From RBG-16-66-20 sp039931635 (lineage in GTDB: Bacteria > Pseudomonadota > Gammaproteobacteria > Burkholderiales > SG8-39): a DNA stretch of 13,121 nt. The stretch is from assembly GCA_039931635.1 (NCBI GenBank), contig JBDTRO010000330.1, positions 1 to 13,121 of the forward strand. The letters are read 5' to 3'. The translations under genes were made by a program, and so were the position numbers. Of this stretch, positions 6,756 to 13,121 are shown piece by piece (within the stretch, counting starts at the first letter, position 1; each line of letters opens with the position of its first letter). The notes under the pieces were generated by a model. It ran no database searches. It was not told where the DNA came from and saw only the letters and a list, made by a program, of their open reading frames with translations.

Positions 6756-7405
6756 TGCACATGCCTGCGCATTGCGACTTCAGCCTGGTCCGGGCGGCCC
6801 TCCAGGATCGCCCTGGCGATCGTCTCGTGTTCTGCCTGGGACGTCTCGGTTTCCTGGCTCGTCAGGATCGTGCGCCACTGGAACATCAATATCGGTATCT
6901 GCAGTTGATCGAGCATTTCCGGCAGCCGGCTGTTGCCGGCGAGTTCCACGATCGTGCCGTGGAACGCCTGGTTGTGCTTGATGAAGGCCGCCCGATCGGA
7001 TGGGTCGCCGCGCCTGACCTTTTCCCACATCGCCATGAAGCGCTTCCGATGGTCGCCTTCATCGATTCGTTCCGCGGCACGCCGCGCAGCCTGGCCCTCG
7101 AGCAGTTCCCTGATCTCGAACAGATCCGCCATTTCCCGCGGTGTCAGCCGCTGAACCGTGACCCCGCGATTCGGTATCAGGCTGACGAGCCGTTCCGCCG
7201 CGAGCCGGCGAAAAGCTTCGCGAAAGGTGCTGCGGCTGAAGGGGATTTCCTCGGCGAGGTCGCGGATCACAAGCCGCTGCCCCGGCGCGAAGCGGCCGCT
7301 GATGATGCCCTGCCGGATCGTCTCGAAAACGGCGTCGACGGCTTCGCCGTGCCGGTGCGCTTCGGGGGGCGGCGTGCGGGAGCGCGGGTTTGACATGGAA
7401 GGCAT
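6716..7405 (-). CDS. GntR family regulator, FadR/FCD subfamily
   Basis: This encodes 229 residues from the ATG at 7405. A winged-helix GntR domain occupies about residues 20-86, with helix-turn-helix LVIRDLAEEIPFSRSTFREAFRRL at 45-68. An FCD ligand domain follows (about 90-222), with the usual metal-binding histidines H149, H193 and H215; the fourth position, commonly Asp, is N145 (NQAFH). FCD regulators sense small organic acids. It is divergent from leuC and likely controls it through the palindrome at 7417-7429. An open ATG at 7432 would add nine residues, but it lies inside the predicted -10 TATGAT and the operator would then be coding, so 7405 (or 7396) is preferred. The ligand is unknown; a leucine-pathway acid is a guess from position only. 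Confidence 0.88.
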   Translation of the reverse strand: MPSMSNPRSRTPPPEAHRHGEAVDAVFETIRQGIISGRFAPGQRLVIRDLAEEIPFSRSTFREAFRRLAAERLVSLIPNRGVTVQRLTPREMADLFEIRELLEGQAARRAAERIDEGDHRKRFMAMWEKVRRGDPSDRAAFIKHNQAFHGTIVELAGNSRLPEMLDQLQIPILMFQWRTILTSQETETSQAEHETIARAILEGRPDQAEVAMRRHVQRAKRRTFDTLRG

Positions 7406-7418
7406 GATCTGCTTAAAT
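7390..7418 (+). promoter_or_regulatory. Putative sigma70 promoter for leuCDB-asd
   Basis: Consensus TTGACA (7390-7395), a 17-base spacer, then TTAAAT (7413-7418), four of six matches to the -10. The predicted start near 7425 falls inside the GntR palindrome and leaves a leader of about 36 bases, too short for a leucine attenuator. The -35 overlaps the first codons of the GntR gene. Confidence 0.5.
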
Positions 7419-7429
7419 TGTCTGACAAT
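7417..7429. promoter_or_regulatory. GntR/FCD operator palindrome
   Basis: ATTGTC-T-GACAAT is a perfect palindrome with six-base arms around one central base. Its core TTGTCTGACAA fits the tnGTnnnACna pattern known for FCD-type GntR sites. It sits in the 55-bp gap between the GntR start and leuC, directly downstream of the leuC -10 and touching the gntR -10, so binding would block both promoters. Confidence 0.7.
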
Positions 7430-7455
7430 CATACGCCCAATTTACGCCAAGACAA
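7428..7455 (-). promoter_or_regulatory. Putative promoter for the GntR gene
   Basis: On the - strand TTGTCT (complement of 7450-7455), a 16-base spacer and TATGAT (complement of 7428-7433, five of six) make a plausible sigma70 promoter. The start would be near 7421, inside the palindrome, consistent with self-repression. Confidence 0.45.
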
Positions 7456-7460
7456 AACCT

Positions 7461-8879
7461 ATGACCGCACGCACGCTCTACGACAAACTCTGGGACAGCC
7501 ACGTGGTGCACGAAGAGCCCGATGGCACGGCCCTGCTGTATATCGACCGGCACCTCGTGCACGAGGTCACCAGCCCACAGGCGTTCGAGGGCCTGAAACT
7601 CGCCGGGCGCAAGCCCTGGCGCATCGGATCGGTGGTTGCCACAGCCGACCACAACACGCCGACCACCGGCTGGGAGCGCGGCCTGGCGGGCATCGAGGAC
7701 CCGATCGCCCGCCTGCAGGTCGATACGCTCACCGCGAACATCAAGGAATACGGCGCCAAGGTCTACTTTCCGTTCCTCGACAAGCGCCAGGGCATCGTGC
7801 ACGTGATCGGGCCAGAGCAGGGCGCGACGCTGCCCGGCATGACGGTGGTATGCGGCGACTCGCACACCAGCACGCATGGCGCCTTCGGCTGTCTTGCGCA
7901 CGGCATCGGCACCACCGAAGTCGAGCACGTGCTGGCGACGCAGACGCTGGTGACGAAGAAGATGAACAACATGCGCGTCACGGTCGACGGCGCGCTTGGT
8001 CGCGGCGTGACCGCGAAAGACGTGGCACTTGCCATCATCGGCAGGATCGGCACCGCGGGGGGCACGGGCAGCGCCGTGGAATTCTCAGGCAGCACGGTGC
8101 GCTCGCTATCGATGGAAGGGCGCATGACCCTGTGCAACATGGCGATCGAGGCCGGCGCGCGCGCCGGCATGGTCGCCGTGGACGACACCACGATCCAGTA
8201 CCTGAAAGGCCGCCCGTTCTCGCCGTCCGGCCCGGAGTGGGACCAGGCGGTGGCGACCTGGAAAATGCTCTCGAGCGACGCCGATGCGAAGTTCGATCGC
8301 GAAGTGCAGCTGGATGCGCGCGACATCGCGCCGCAGGTCACCTGGGGAACGTCGCCCGAGATGGTGGTCGCAGTCGAGGCGAGCGTTCCCGACCCCGACA
8401 AGGAAAAGGATCCGGTCAAGCGCGAAGGCATGGAGCGCGCGCTCGTCTACATGGGCTTGAAGCCGCGCACGCCGATCCAGGACATCCTGCTCGACAAGGT
8501 GTTCATCGGCTCCTGCACCAATTCGCGCATCGAGGACCTGCGCGCCGCGGCCGCGGTGGCGAAGGGCAGGAAAGTGGCCTCGAACATCAAGGTGGCGATG
8601 GTCGTGCCCGGCTCGGGCCTCGTGAAGGCGCAGGCCGAGAAGGAAGGCCTGGACAAGATATTCCGCGAGTCCGGTTTCGAGTGGCGCGAGCCGGGCTGTT
8701 CGATGTGCCTGGCGATGAACGCCGACCGGCTCGAACCCGGCGAGCGTTGCGCTTCCACCTCGAACCGGAATTTCGAAGGGCGACAGGGCTCGGGCGGGCG
8801 CACGCACCTGGTGAGCCCCGCAATGGCCGCAGCGGCGGCGATCGCCGGCCACTTCGTCGACGTGCGGAGCTGGCGCTGA
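7461..8879 (+). CDS. leuC: 3-Isopropylmalate dehydratase, large subunit
   Basis: This encodes 472 residues, the normal length for LeuC. With LeuD it isomerises 2-isopropylmalate to 3-isopropylmalate in leucine synthesis, in the cytoplasm, using a [4Fe-4S] cluster. The three cluster cysteines are C352 (GSCTNSR), C413 and C416 (GCSMC), at the expected positions. Other aconitase-family hallmarks are TADHNTPT, CGDSHTSTHGAFG and the C-terminal SNRNFEGRQG. ATG 7461 gives the standard start MTARTLYDKLWD; the open frame extends back to 7158 but that part lies over the GntR gene and its control region. No strong Shine-Dalgarno is present. The stop overlaps the leuD ATG by one base (TGATG). It is complete and shows no lost key residue. 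Confidence 0.98.
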   Translation: MTARTLYDKLWDSHVVHEEPDGTALLYIDRHLVHEVTSPQAFEGLKLAGRKPWRIGSVVATADHNTPTTGWERGLAGIEDPIARLQVDTLTANIKEYGAKVYFPFLDKRQGIVHVIGPEQGATLPGMTVVCGDSHTSTHGAFGCLAHGIGTTEVEHVLATQTLVTKKMNNMRVTVDGALGRGVTAKDVALAIIGRIGTAGGTGSAVEFSGSTVRSLSMEGRMTLCNMAIEAGARAGMVAVDDTTIQYLKGRPFSPSGPEWDQAVATWKMLSSDADAKFDREVQLDARDIAPQVTWGTSPEMVVAVEASVPDPDKEKDPVKREGMERALVYMGLKPRTPIQDILLDKVFIGSCTNSRIEDLRAAAAVAKGRKVASNIKVAMVVPGSGLVKAQAEKEGLDKIFRESGFEWREPGCSMCLAMNADRLEPGERCASTSNRNFEGRQGSGGRTHLVSPAMAAAAAIAGHFVDVRSWR

Positions 8880-9517
8880 TGGAAAAATTTACAGTCCTGA
8901 ACGGCCTCGTCGCGCCGCTCGACCGCGCCAACGTCGATACCGACGCCGTCATCCCGAAGCAGTTCCTCAAATCCATCAAGCGCACCGGCTATGGAGAGAA
9001 TCTGTTCGACGCCTGGCGCTACCTGGACATCGGCCAGCCCGGTATGGACAACGCCAGGCGCCCGCTGAACCCGGATTTCATCCTCAACCAGCCGCGCTAC
9101 AAAGGCGCGCAGATCCTGCTCGCGCGCAAGAACTTCGGCTGCGGCAGTTCGCGCGAGCACGCGCCCTGGGCCCTGCAGCAGTACGGCTTCAAGTGCGTCA
9201 TCGCGCCGTCCTACGGCGACATCTTCTTCAACAACAGCTTCAAGAACGGCTTCCTGCCGGTGGTGCTCGCCGAATCCGAAGTGGACAGCCTGTTCTACGA
9301 CTGCGCGCTGCCCGGCTTCCGTCTCGTCGTCGATCTCGACCGGCAGACGGTTTCGACCGCCGATGGATCGAAGTCGTACAAGTTCGATGTCGACCCGTCG
9401 CGGCGCCATTCGCTGCTGAACGGGCTCGATGAGATCGGCGTCACGCTGCGCCGCGCCGACGAAATCCGCGCCTTCGAAGCGCGCCGGCAAGCCCAGTTTC
9501 CCTGGCTGTTCCGGTAG
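8879..9517 (+). CDS. leuD: 3-Isopropylmalate dehydratase, small subunit
   Basis: This encodes 212 residues, the usual length for LeuD. It forms the swivel domain of the isopropylmalate isomerase with LeuC. Motifs seen are NVDTDAVIPKQFLKS near the N-terminus, the substrate-binding NFGCGSSREHAPWAL in the middle and PSYGDIFFNNSFKNGFLP. The ATG overlaps the leuC stop, and GGAG at 8866-8869, nine bases upstream, is a good ribosome binding site within leuC. The frame is open upstream to 7418 but only as a shadow of leuC. Many betaproteobacteria carry a small entericidin-type gene between leuC and leuD; here there is no room for one. Confidence 0.98.
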   Translation: MEKFTVLNGLVAPLDRANVDTDAVIPKQFLKSIKRTGYGENLFDAWRYLDIGQPGMDNARRPLNPDFILNQPRYKGAQILLARKNFGCGSSREHAPWALQQYGFKCVIAPSYGDIFFNNSFKNGFLPVVLAESEVDSLFYDCALPGFRLVVDLDRQTVSTADGSKSYKFDVDPSRRHSLLNGLDEIGVTLRRADEIRAFEARRQAQFPWLFR

Positions 9518-9522
9518 TGGCG

Positions 9523-10578
9523 ATGAAAATCGCGGTACTGCCGGGCGACGGCATCGGCAAGGAAATCGTCGCCGAAACCCTGCGCGTGCTCGGGCGCCTG
9601 GACCTGAAATTCGAATTCGAGGAGGCGCCGGTAGGCGGCGCCGGCTATGAGGCCTCGGGCCATCCGCTGCCGGAAAAAACGCTCGCGCTGGCGAAGCAGG
9701 CGGACGCGATCCTGTTCGGCGCGGTGGGCGATCCGCGCTACGACGCGCTGGACTCGTCCAAGCGCCCGGAACAGGCGATCCTCGGCCTGCGCAAGGCGCT
9801 CGCTTTGTTCGCGAACCTGCGCCCGGCGCAGGTTTACGAGGAACTGGCCGGCGCTTCGGCGCTGCGCCCCGAGGTGGTCGCGGGCCTGGACATTCTCATC
9901 GTGCGGGAACTCACCGGCGACATCTATTTCGGCGAGCCGAAAGGCATCCGGCAGCATGCGACAGGCGGGCGCGAAGGCTTCGACACCATGCGCTACACCG
10001 AGATGGAGATCCGCAGGATCGCGCGCGTCGCTTTCGAGGCGGCGCGCAAGCGCGGGAAGAAGGTGTGTTCGGTCGATAAGGCGAATGTCCTCGAAACGTC
10101 CCGGCTTTGGCGGGAAATCGTTGCCGAAGAAGCGAAAAAATTCGGCGACATCGAGCTGTCCCATATGTATGTTGACAACTGCGCCATGCAGCTGGTGCGC
10201 AATCCCAGGCAGTTCGACGTCATCGTCACCGGCAACCTGTTCGGCGACATTCTTTCCGACGAGGCGTCGATGCTTACCGGGTCGATCGGAATGCTGCCTT
10301 CGGCTTCGCTGGACGCGAACAACAAGGGCTTGTACGAGCCGATCCACGGTTCGGCGCCCGACATCGCCGGCAAGGACATCGCGAATCCGCTCGCGACCAT
10401 TCTGTCGGCGGCCCTGATGCTGCGCCACTCCCTGAACCAGCCTGCCGCGGCCGATCGCATCGAGCGCGCGGTGAAGAAGACGCTGCGCGAGGGCTATCGC
10501 ACGGCGGACATATATACTGCGGGCATGAGGAAGGTGAGCACCACGGAGATGGCTTCTGCGGTCGCGGAACGGTTGTAA
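9523..10578 (+). CDS. leuB: 3-Isopropylmalate dehydrogenase
   Basis: This encodes 351 residues, normal for LeuB, which oxidises and decarboxylates 3-isopropylmalate with NAD+ in leucine synthesis. Visible motifs: MKIAVLPGDGIG start, RELTGDIYFGEP, the KANVLETS-x-LW segment, the metal-binding aspartates D218 (MYVDNCAM), D242 and D246 (GDILSDEAS), and the NAD-binding region HGSAPDIAGKDIANP. ATG 9523 matches the family start; a GTG at 9517, overlapping the leuD stop, would add two residues and cannot be excluded. It sits five bases after leuD and 15 bases before asd, in one transcription unit. All catalytic residues are present. Confidence 0.98.
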   Translation: MKIAVLPGDGIGKEIVAETLRVLGRLDLKFEFEEAPVGGAGYEASGHPLPEKTLALAKQADAILFGAVGDPRYDALDSSKRPEQAILGLRKALALFANLRPAQVYEELAGASALRPEVVAGLDILIVRELTGDIYFGEPKGIRQHATGGREGFDTMRYTEMEIRRIARVAFEAARKRGKKVCSVDKANVLETSRLWREIVAEEAKKFGDIELSHMYVDNCAMQLVRNPRQFDVIVTGNLFGDILSDEASMLTGSIGMLPSASLDANNKGLYEPIHGSAPDIAGKDIANPLATILSAALMLRHSLNQPAAADRIERAVKKTLREGYRTADIYTAGMRKVSTTEMASAVAERL

Positions 10579-10581
10579 AAC

Positions 10582-10588
10582 AGGGAAG
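10582..10588 (+). promoter_or_regulatory. Ribosome binding site for asd
   Basis: AGGGAAG lies five bases before the asd ATG at 10594. It is the clearest Shine-Dalgarno in the leu-asd unit and fixes the asd start. Confidence 0.65.
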
Positions 10589-10593
10589 CGGTC

Positions 10594-11715
10594 ATGTTGA
10601 GAGTCGGCATCGTTGGTTGGCGTGGCGTGGTGGGTTCGGTACTCGTGCAACGCATGCGCGAAGAGAAGGACTTCGACCTGGTCGAGCCTGTGTTTTTCTC
10701 CACGACGCAGGCGGGCGGCAAAGGCCCGGACATCGGCAAACCCTGCGAGCCCGTCTCGAACGCCAACGACATCGAGGCGCTGAAAAAACTCCCGGTCATC
10801 ATCTCGTGCCAGGGCGGCGACTACACCGAAGCGATGTATCCGAAGCTGCGTGCTGCCGGCTGGCAGGGTTACTGGATCGATGCGGCAAGGACTCTGCGCA
10901 TGAAGGATGACGCGGTGATCATCCTCGACCCGCTGAACATGCCGCAGATCAAGGACCGGCTCGCGCGCGGCGCGAAGGATTTCATCGGCAGCAATTGCAC
11001 CGTTGGCCTGATGCTGATGGGCATGGCCGGGTTGCTGCAGCGCGACCTCGTCGACTGGGTGACCTGCATGACCTACCAGGCGGCCTCCGGCGCGGGCGCC
11101 GCCGGCATGCGTGAACTAGCGCAGCAGATGGGACACTTGGGCGACGTGGCCAGACCCGTGGCGGACGATCCCGCCGCGAGTGCGCTCGAAATCGACCGGC
11201 GCGTAACGGCGGCTATGCGCAATGGCGGGCTGCCGAAGGCGGAATTCGGCCATTCGCTTGCGGCGAGCCTTCTGCCGTGGATCGACGCCGATCTGGGGAA
11301 CGGACAGAGCCGCGAGGAATGGAAGGCGCAGGCCGAAGGCAACAAGATCCTCGGCCGAAGCGAGCGGCCTATTCCGATTGACGGCATCTGCGTGCGCGTA
11401 GGCGCGATGCGCTGCCACAGCCAGGCGCTGACGATCAAACTCAAGAAGAATGTTCCGCTGGGCGAAATCGAAGGCATGCTCGCCGATGCGCACGACTGGG
11501 TGAAAGTGATCCCCAACCGGCGGGACGAGACGCTGGCGGAACTCACCCCCGCGGCCGTTACGGGCAAGCTGTCGGTTCCCATCGGGCGCCTGCGGAAAAT
11601 GCCGATGGGCGGGGAGTACCTCGCCGCCTTTACCGTGGGCGACCAGCTGCTTTGGGGTGCGGCGGAGCCGCTGCGGCGGATGGTGCGGATTTTGCTGGAT
11701 TCAGGGGTACGGTAG
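10594..11715 (+). CDS. asd: Aspartate-semialdehyde dehydrogenase
   Basis: This encodes 373 residues of the long, E. coli-like Asd type. It reduces aspartyl phosphate with NADPH to aspartate semialdehyde, the branch point to lysine/diaminopimelate, threonine and methionine. The NADP loop is GIVGWRGVVGSVL at the N-terminus; the catalytic cysteine is C135 in GSNCTVGLM, the same number as in E. coli; the catalytic His is H275 in RVGAMRCHSQ. QAASGAGAAGMREL is also typical. Spacing of 15 bases from leuB supports co-transcription, so the GntR-controlled promoter may also feed cell-wall and aspartate-family synthesis. The start is fixed by the upstream AGGGAAG. The gene is complete and ordinary. Confidence 0.97.
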   Translation: MLRVGIVGWRGVVGSVLVQRMREEKDFDLVEPVFFSTTQAGGKGPDIGKPCEPVSNANDIEALKKLPVIISCQGGDYTEAMYPKLRAAGWQGYWIDAARTLRMKDDAVIILDPLNMPQIKDRLARGAKDFIGSNCTVGLMLMGMAGLLQRDLVDWVTCMTYQAASGAGAAGMRELAQQMGHLGDVARPVADDPAASALEIDRRVTAAMRNGGLPKAEFGHSLAASLLPWIDADLGNGQSREEWKAQAEGNKILGRSERPIPIDGICVRVGAMRCHSQALTIKLKKNVPLGEIEGMLADAHDWVKVIPNRRDETLAELTPAAVTGKLSVPIGRLRKMPMGGEYLAAFTVGDQLLWGAAEPLRRMVRILLDSGVR

Positions 11716-11720
11716 AGGCC

Positions 11721-11750
11721 GGGCCGGCGAGGAAAATTTCCTTGCGGCCC
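11721..11750 (+). terminator. Interrupted hairpin after asd, possible terminator
   Basis: GGGCCG (11721-11726) pairs with CGGCCC (11745-11750), and inside AGGAAA (11730-11735) pairs with TTTCCT (11737-11742), separated by small internal loops. It begins six bases after the asd stop. There is no following T-tract, so termination strength is doubtful; it could also stabilise the leu-asd mRNA end. The remaining 11751-11852 shows no gene, only weak promoter-like hexamers (TTGCAG at 11789, TATGGT at 11812). Confidence 0.35.
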
Positions 11751-11852
11751 AAGGCGCTACCGTATCAAAATCCAGATAGTCTCTCAGGTTGCAGGGCTAA
11801 CGCCATGATGTTATGGTAGTCAGTCCCGAAAGAACGACTCAGGGTGCGCTCA

Positions 11853-13121
11853 GTGGGTAAAACAGTCACCGGTATTCGTATTGCCTTGGCGGCATTGCTT
11901 TGCGCGCCGCTGCTGGCCTATTCGGCCGGGCTCGGCAGGCTCACGGTCAATTCGGCCCTGGGCCAGCCGCTCAATGCGGAAATCGAGATCGTCTCGCTGC
12001 AGGCCGGCGAGGAAGACGGGCTGACCGCTCGCCTCGCCACGATAGAGGCGTTCCGCCAGGCCGGCATCGAGTTGAGTTCGTCGCTGATCAGCCTCCGCTT
12101 CGCCATCGACAAGCGTGGCGGCCGGCCGGTGATCCGCCTGACCACGGTGCAGCCGGTCAATGAGCCCTTCCTCGATGTCCTGATCGAATTGCAGTGGCCA
12201 ACTGGACGTCTGGTGCGCGAGTACACCTTCCTGCTCGATCCGCCCGAATACCGCGGACTGGCACCGGCCGCTGCTGCTCCTGCCCCTGCCGCACCCGTTG
12301 CGGCTTCGCCGGCAAGGCCTGCGCCTGCAACCGAACCGGCCCCGGCAAAACCCGTCCCCGCCCCGCGCGCGGAGCCGCGGCCCGCTCCCGCAACGCCTGC
12401 CGCTGCAGGCGCCAGACAGGAAGAAGTCAAGAAGGGCGACACCCTTGGCGCGATCGCGCGCAAATACAAGCCCGATGGCGTGACGCTCAACCAGATGTTG
12501 ATCGCGCTGTATCGCGCGAACCAGAACGCGTTTATCCGCGGCAACGTCAATCTGGTCAGGGCTGGGCGCATCCTGAACGTGCCCGAGCGCGAGGCGATCG
12601 TCGCGATCAACGCGGCGGAAGCCAACGAGCTGGTCCAATCGCAAATGGCGGATTTCGCCGATTACAAGAGCAAGCTCGGCGCCGCAGTCGCAGCGGCGCC
12701 CGCGGCTCCGGTACGGGAGCGCGAGGTCACCGGGCGCATCACGACGAAACCTGAAGCGCCCACGCCCGCGGAGCAGAAAGACCAGCTGAAGCTCTCGAAG
12801 GCGGATCCGGCGAAGTCCGCGGCGCCCGGTTCGCGCGCGGCGCGCGAAGACGATCGCGTTGCGCGCGAGCGCGCCGTGAAGGAAGCACAATCGCGCGTCG
12901 GCGACCTGGAGAAAAACGTATCCGACCTGCAGAAGTTGCTGGAGTTGAAGAATCAGCAGCTCGCCGAGCTCGAGAAGAAGGCCGCTGCGAAGCCGGCGGC
13001 ACCTGCGCCAGCCCCTGCACCAGCCCCCGCGCCTGCCGCCAAGGCGCCCGAAAAGGCGCCTGAGCCCGCGAAGCCTGCGCCCGAAGCCGCGAAGTCGGCC
13101 GCCCAGGCGCCGAAGCCGACC
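11853..13121 (+). CDS. fimV: FimV/HubP-family protein, N-terminal part (cut by window edge)
   Basis: At least 423 residues are encoded, still open at the window end. Residues 1-25 form a signal peptide (basic start, hydrophobic core, cleavage likely after YSA). GLGRLTVNSALGQPLNAEIEI is the conserved FimV N-terminal domain, to about residue 135. Next are a Pro/Ala-rich linker (about 138-188), a LysM-like peptidoglycan-binding domain (about 190-245, KKGDTLGAIARKY), a coiled coil (about 331-377, Leu/Glu/Lys-rich) and an Ala-Pro-Lys repeat tail. Relatives organise the cell pole and type IV pili. No ATG is available: GTG 11853 with AGGG eight bases upstream is chosen; GTG 11844 is possible, and the frame is stopped at 11817-11819. 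The asd-fimV order is a common betaproteobacterial arrangement. Confidence 0.92.
   Translation, partial: MGKTVTGIRIALAALLCAPLLAYSAGLGRLTVNSALGQPLNAEIEIVSLQAGEEDGLTARLATIEAFRQAGIELSSSLISLRFAIDKRGGRPVIRLTTVQPVNEPFLDVLIELQWPTGRLVREYTFLLDPPEYRGLAPAAAAPAPAAPVAASPARPAPATEPAPAKPVPAPRAEPRPAPATPAAAGARQEEVKKGDTLGAIARKYKPDGVTLNQMLIALYRANQNAFIRGNVNLVRAGRILNVPEREAIVAINAAEANELVQSQMADFADYKSKLGAAVAAAPAAPVREREVTGRITTKPEAPTPAEQKDQLKLSKADPAKSAAPGSRAAREDDRVARERAVKEAQSRVGDLEKNVSDLQKLLELKNQQLAELEKKAAAKPAAPAPAPAPAPAPAAKAPEKAPEPAKPAPEAAKSAAQAPKPT

Noticed and set aside
7425..7460. Leucine attenuator or leader peptide before leuC
   Set aside because: The predicted leader is only about 36 bases, with no Leu-codon run and no alternative hairpins.
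7418..8878. Long open frame upstream of leuD, overlapping leuC in another frame
   Set aside because: It is Arg/His/Gly-rich without motifs, and leuC is unmistakable in the overlapping frame; leuD begins at 8879 with its own ribosome binding site.
11850..12890. 346-codon open frame on the - strand under fimV
   Set aside because: The + strand frame has a signal peptide, the conserved FimV domain and LysM; the - strand frame is a low-complexity Arg/Gly shadow.
12999..13121. Ala-Pro repeat DNA as a possible CRISPR or satellite
   Set aside because: The repeats are irregular, in frame, and encode the Ala/Pro/Lys-rich linker typical of FimV.

Overview
This 13.1 kb window is GC-rich, gene-dense bacterial chromosome. 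The order leuC-leuD-leuB-asd-fimV on the + strand is the arrangement I know from Betaproteobacteria, and the sequence fits an environmental betaproteobacterium (Burkholderiales/Nitrosomonadales-like). The species cannot be named from this. I found no tRNA, rRNA, CRISPR array, insertion sequence or phage gene, and no gene-free stretch longer than about 140 bases.

Region 1 (1-1748): a leftward cluster of three small membrane proteins (MAPEG family, a DUF6622-like protein, and a DUF2306-like protein cut by the window edge) with overlapping reading frames. It is divergent from a TetR/AcrR regulator. The 51-bp gap between them holds a perfect 9-bp inverted repeat and a tandem 9-bp direct repeat, which looks like a TetR-controlled, self-regulated switch.

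Region 2 (1733-6712): a 996-residue fusion of a multi-pass membrane domain, a spermidine-synthase-like methyltransferase fold and a helical tail (- strand). It is divergent, by only 26 bp, from an HcaT-like MFS transporter (+ strand). The transporter is followed after 4 bases by an M48-family lipoprotein metalloprotease. The fusion protein lacks the usual aminopropyltransferase catalytic aspartate, so its reaction is unknown.

Region 3 (6716-7460): an FCD-type GntR regulator divergent from leuC. The gap has two opposed sigma70-like promoters with a perfect ATTGTC-T-GACAAT palindrome lying over the start region of both. This is the clearest regulatory prediction in the window: the regulator probably controls itself and the leu genes.

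Region 4 (7461-13121): leuC and leuD (isopropylmalate isomerase), leuB (isopropylmalate dehydrogenase) and asd (aspartate-semialdehyde dehydrogenase) are packed with overlaps or short gaps and are probably co-transcribed. After a 137-bp spacer comes fimV, a LysM-containing inner-membrane/peptidoglycan protein that starts with GTG and runs off the window end.

Most of the window is ordinary housekeeping. The points worth a second look are the GntR operator on the leu promoter, the TetR operator that contains the regulator's own start codon, the fusion protein and its very tight divergent pairing, and a 12-bp inverted repeat at a convergent gene junction. I see no convincing new multi-gene system.
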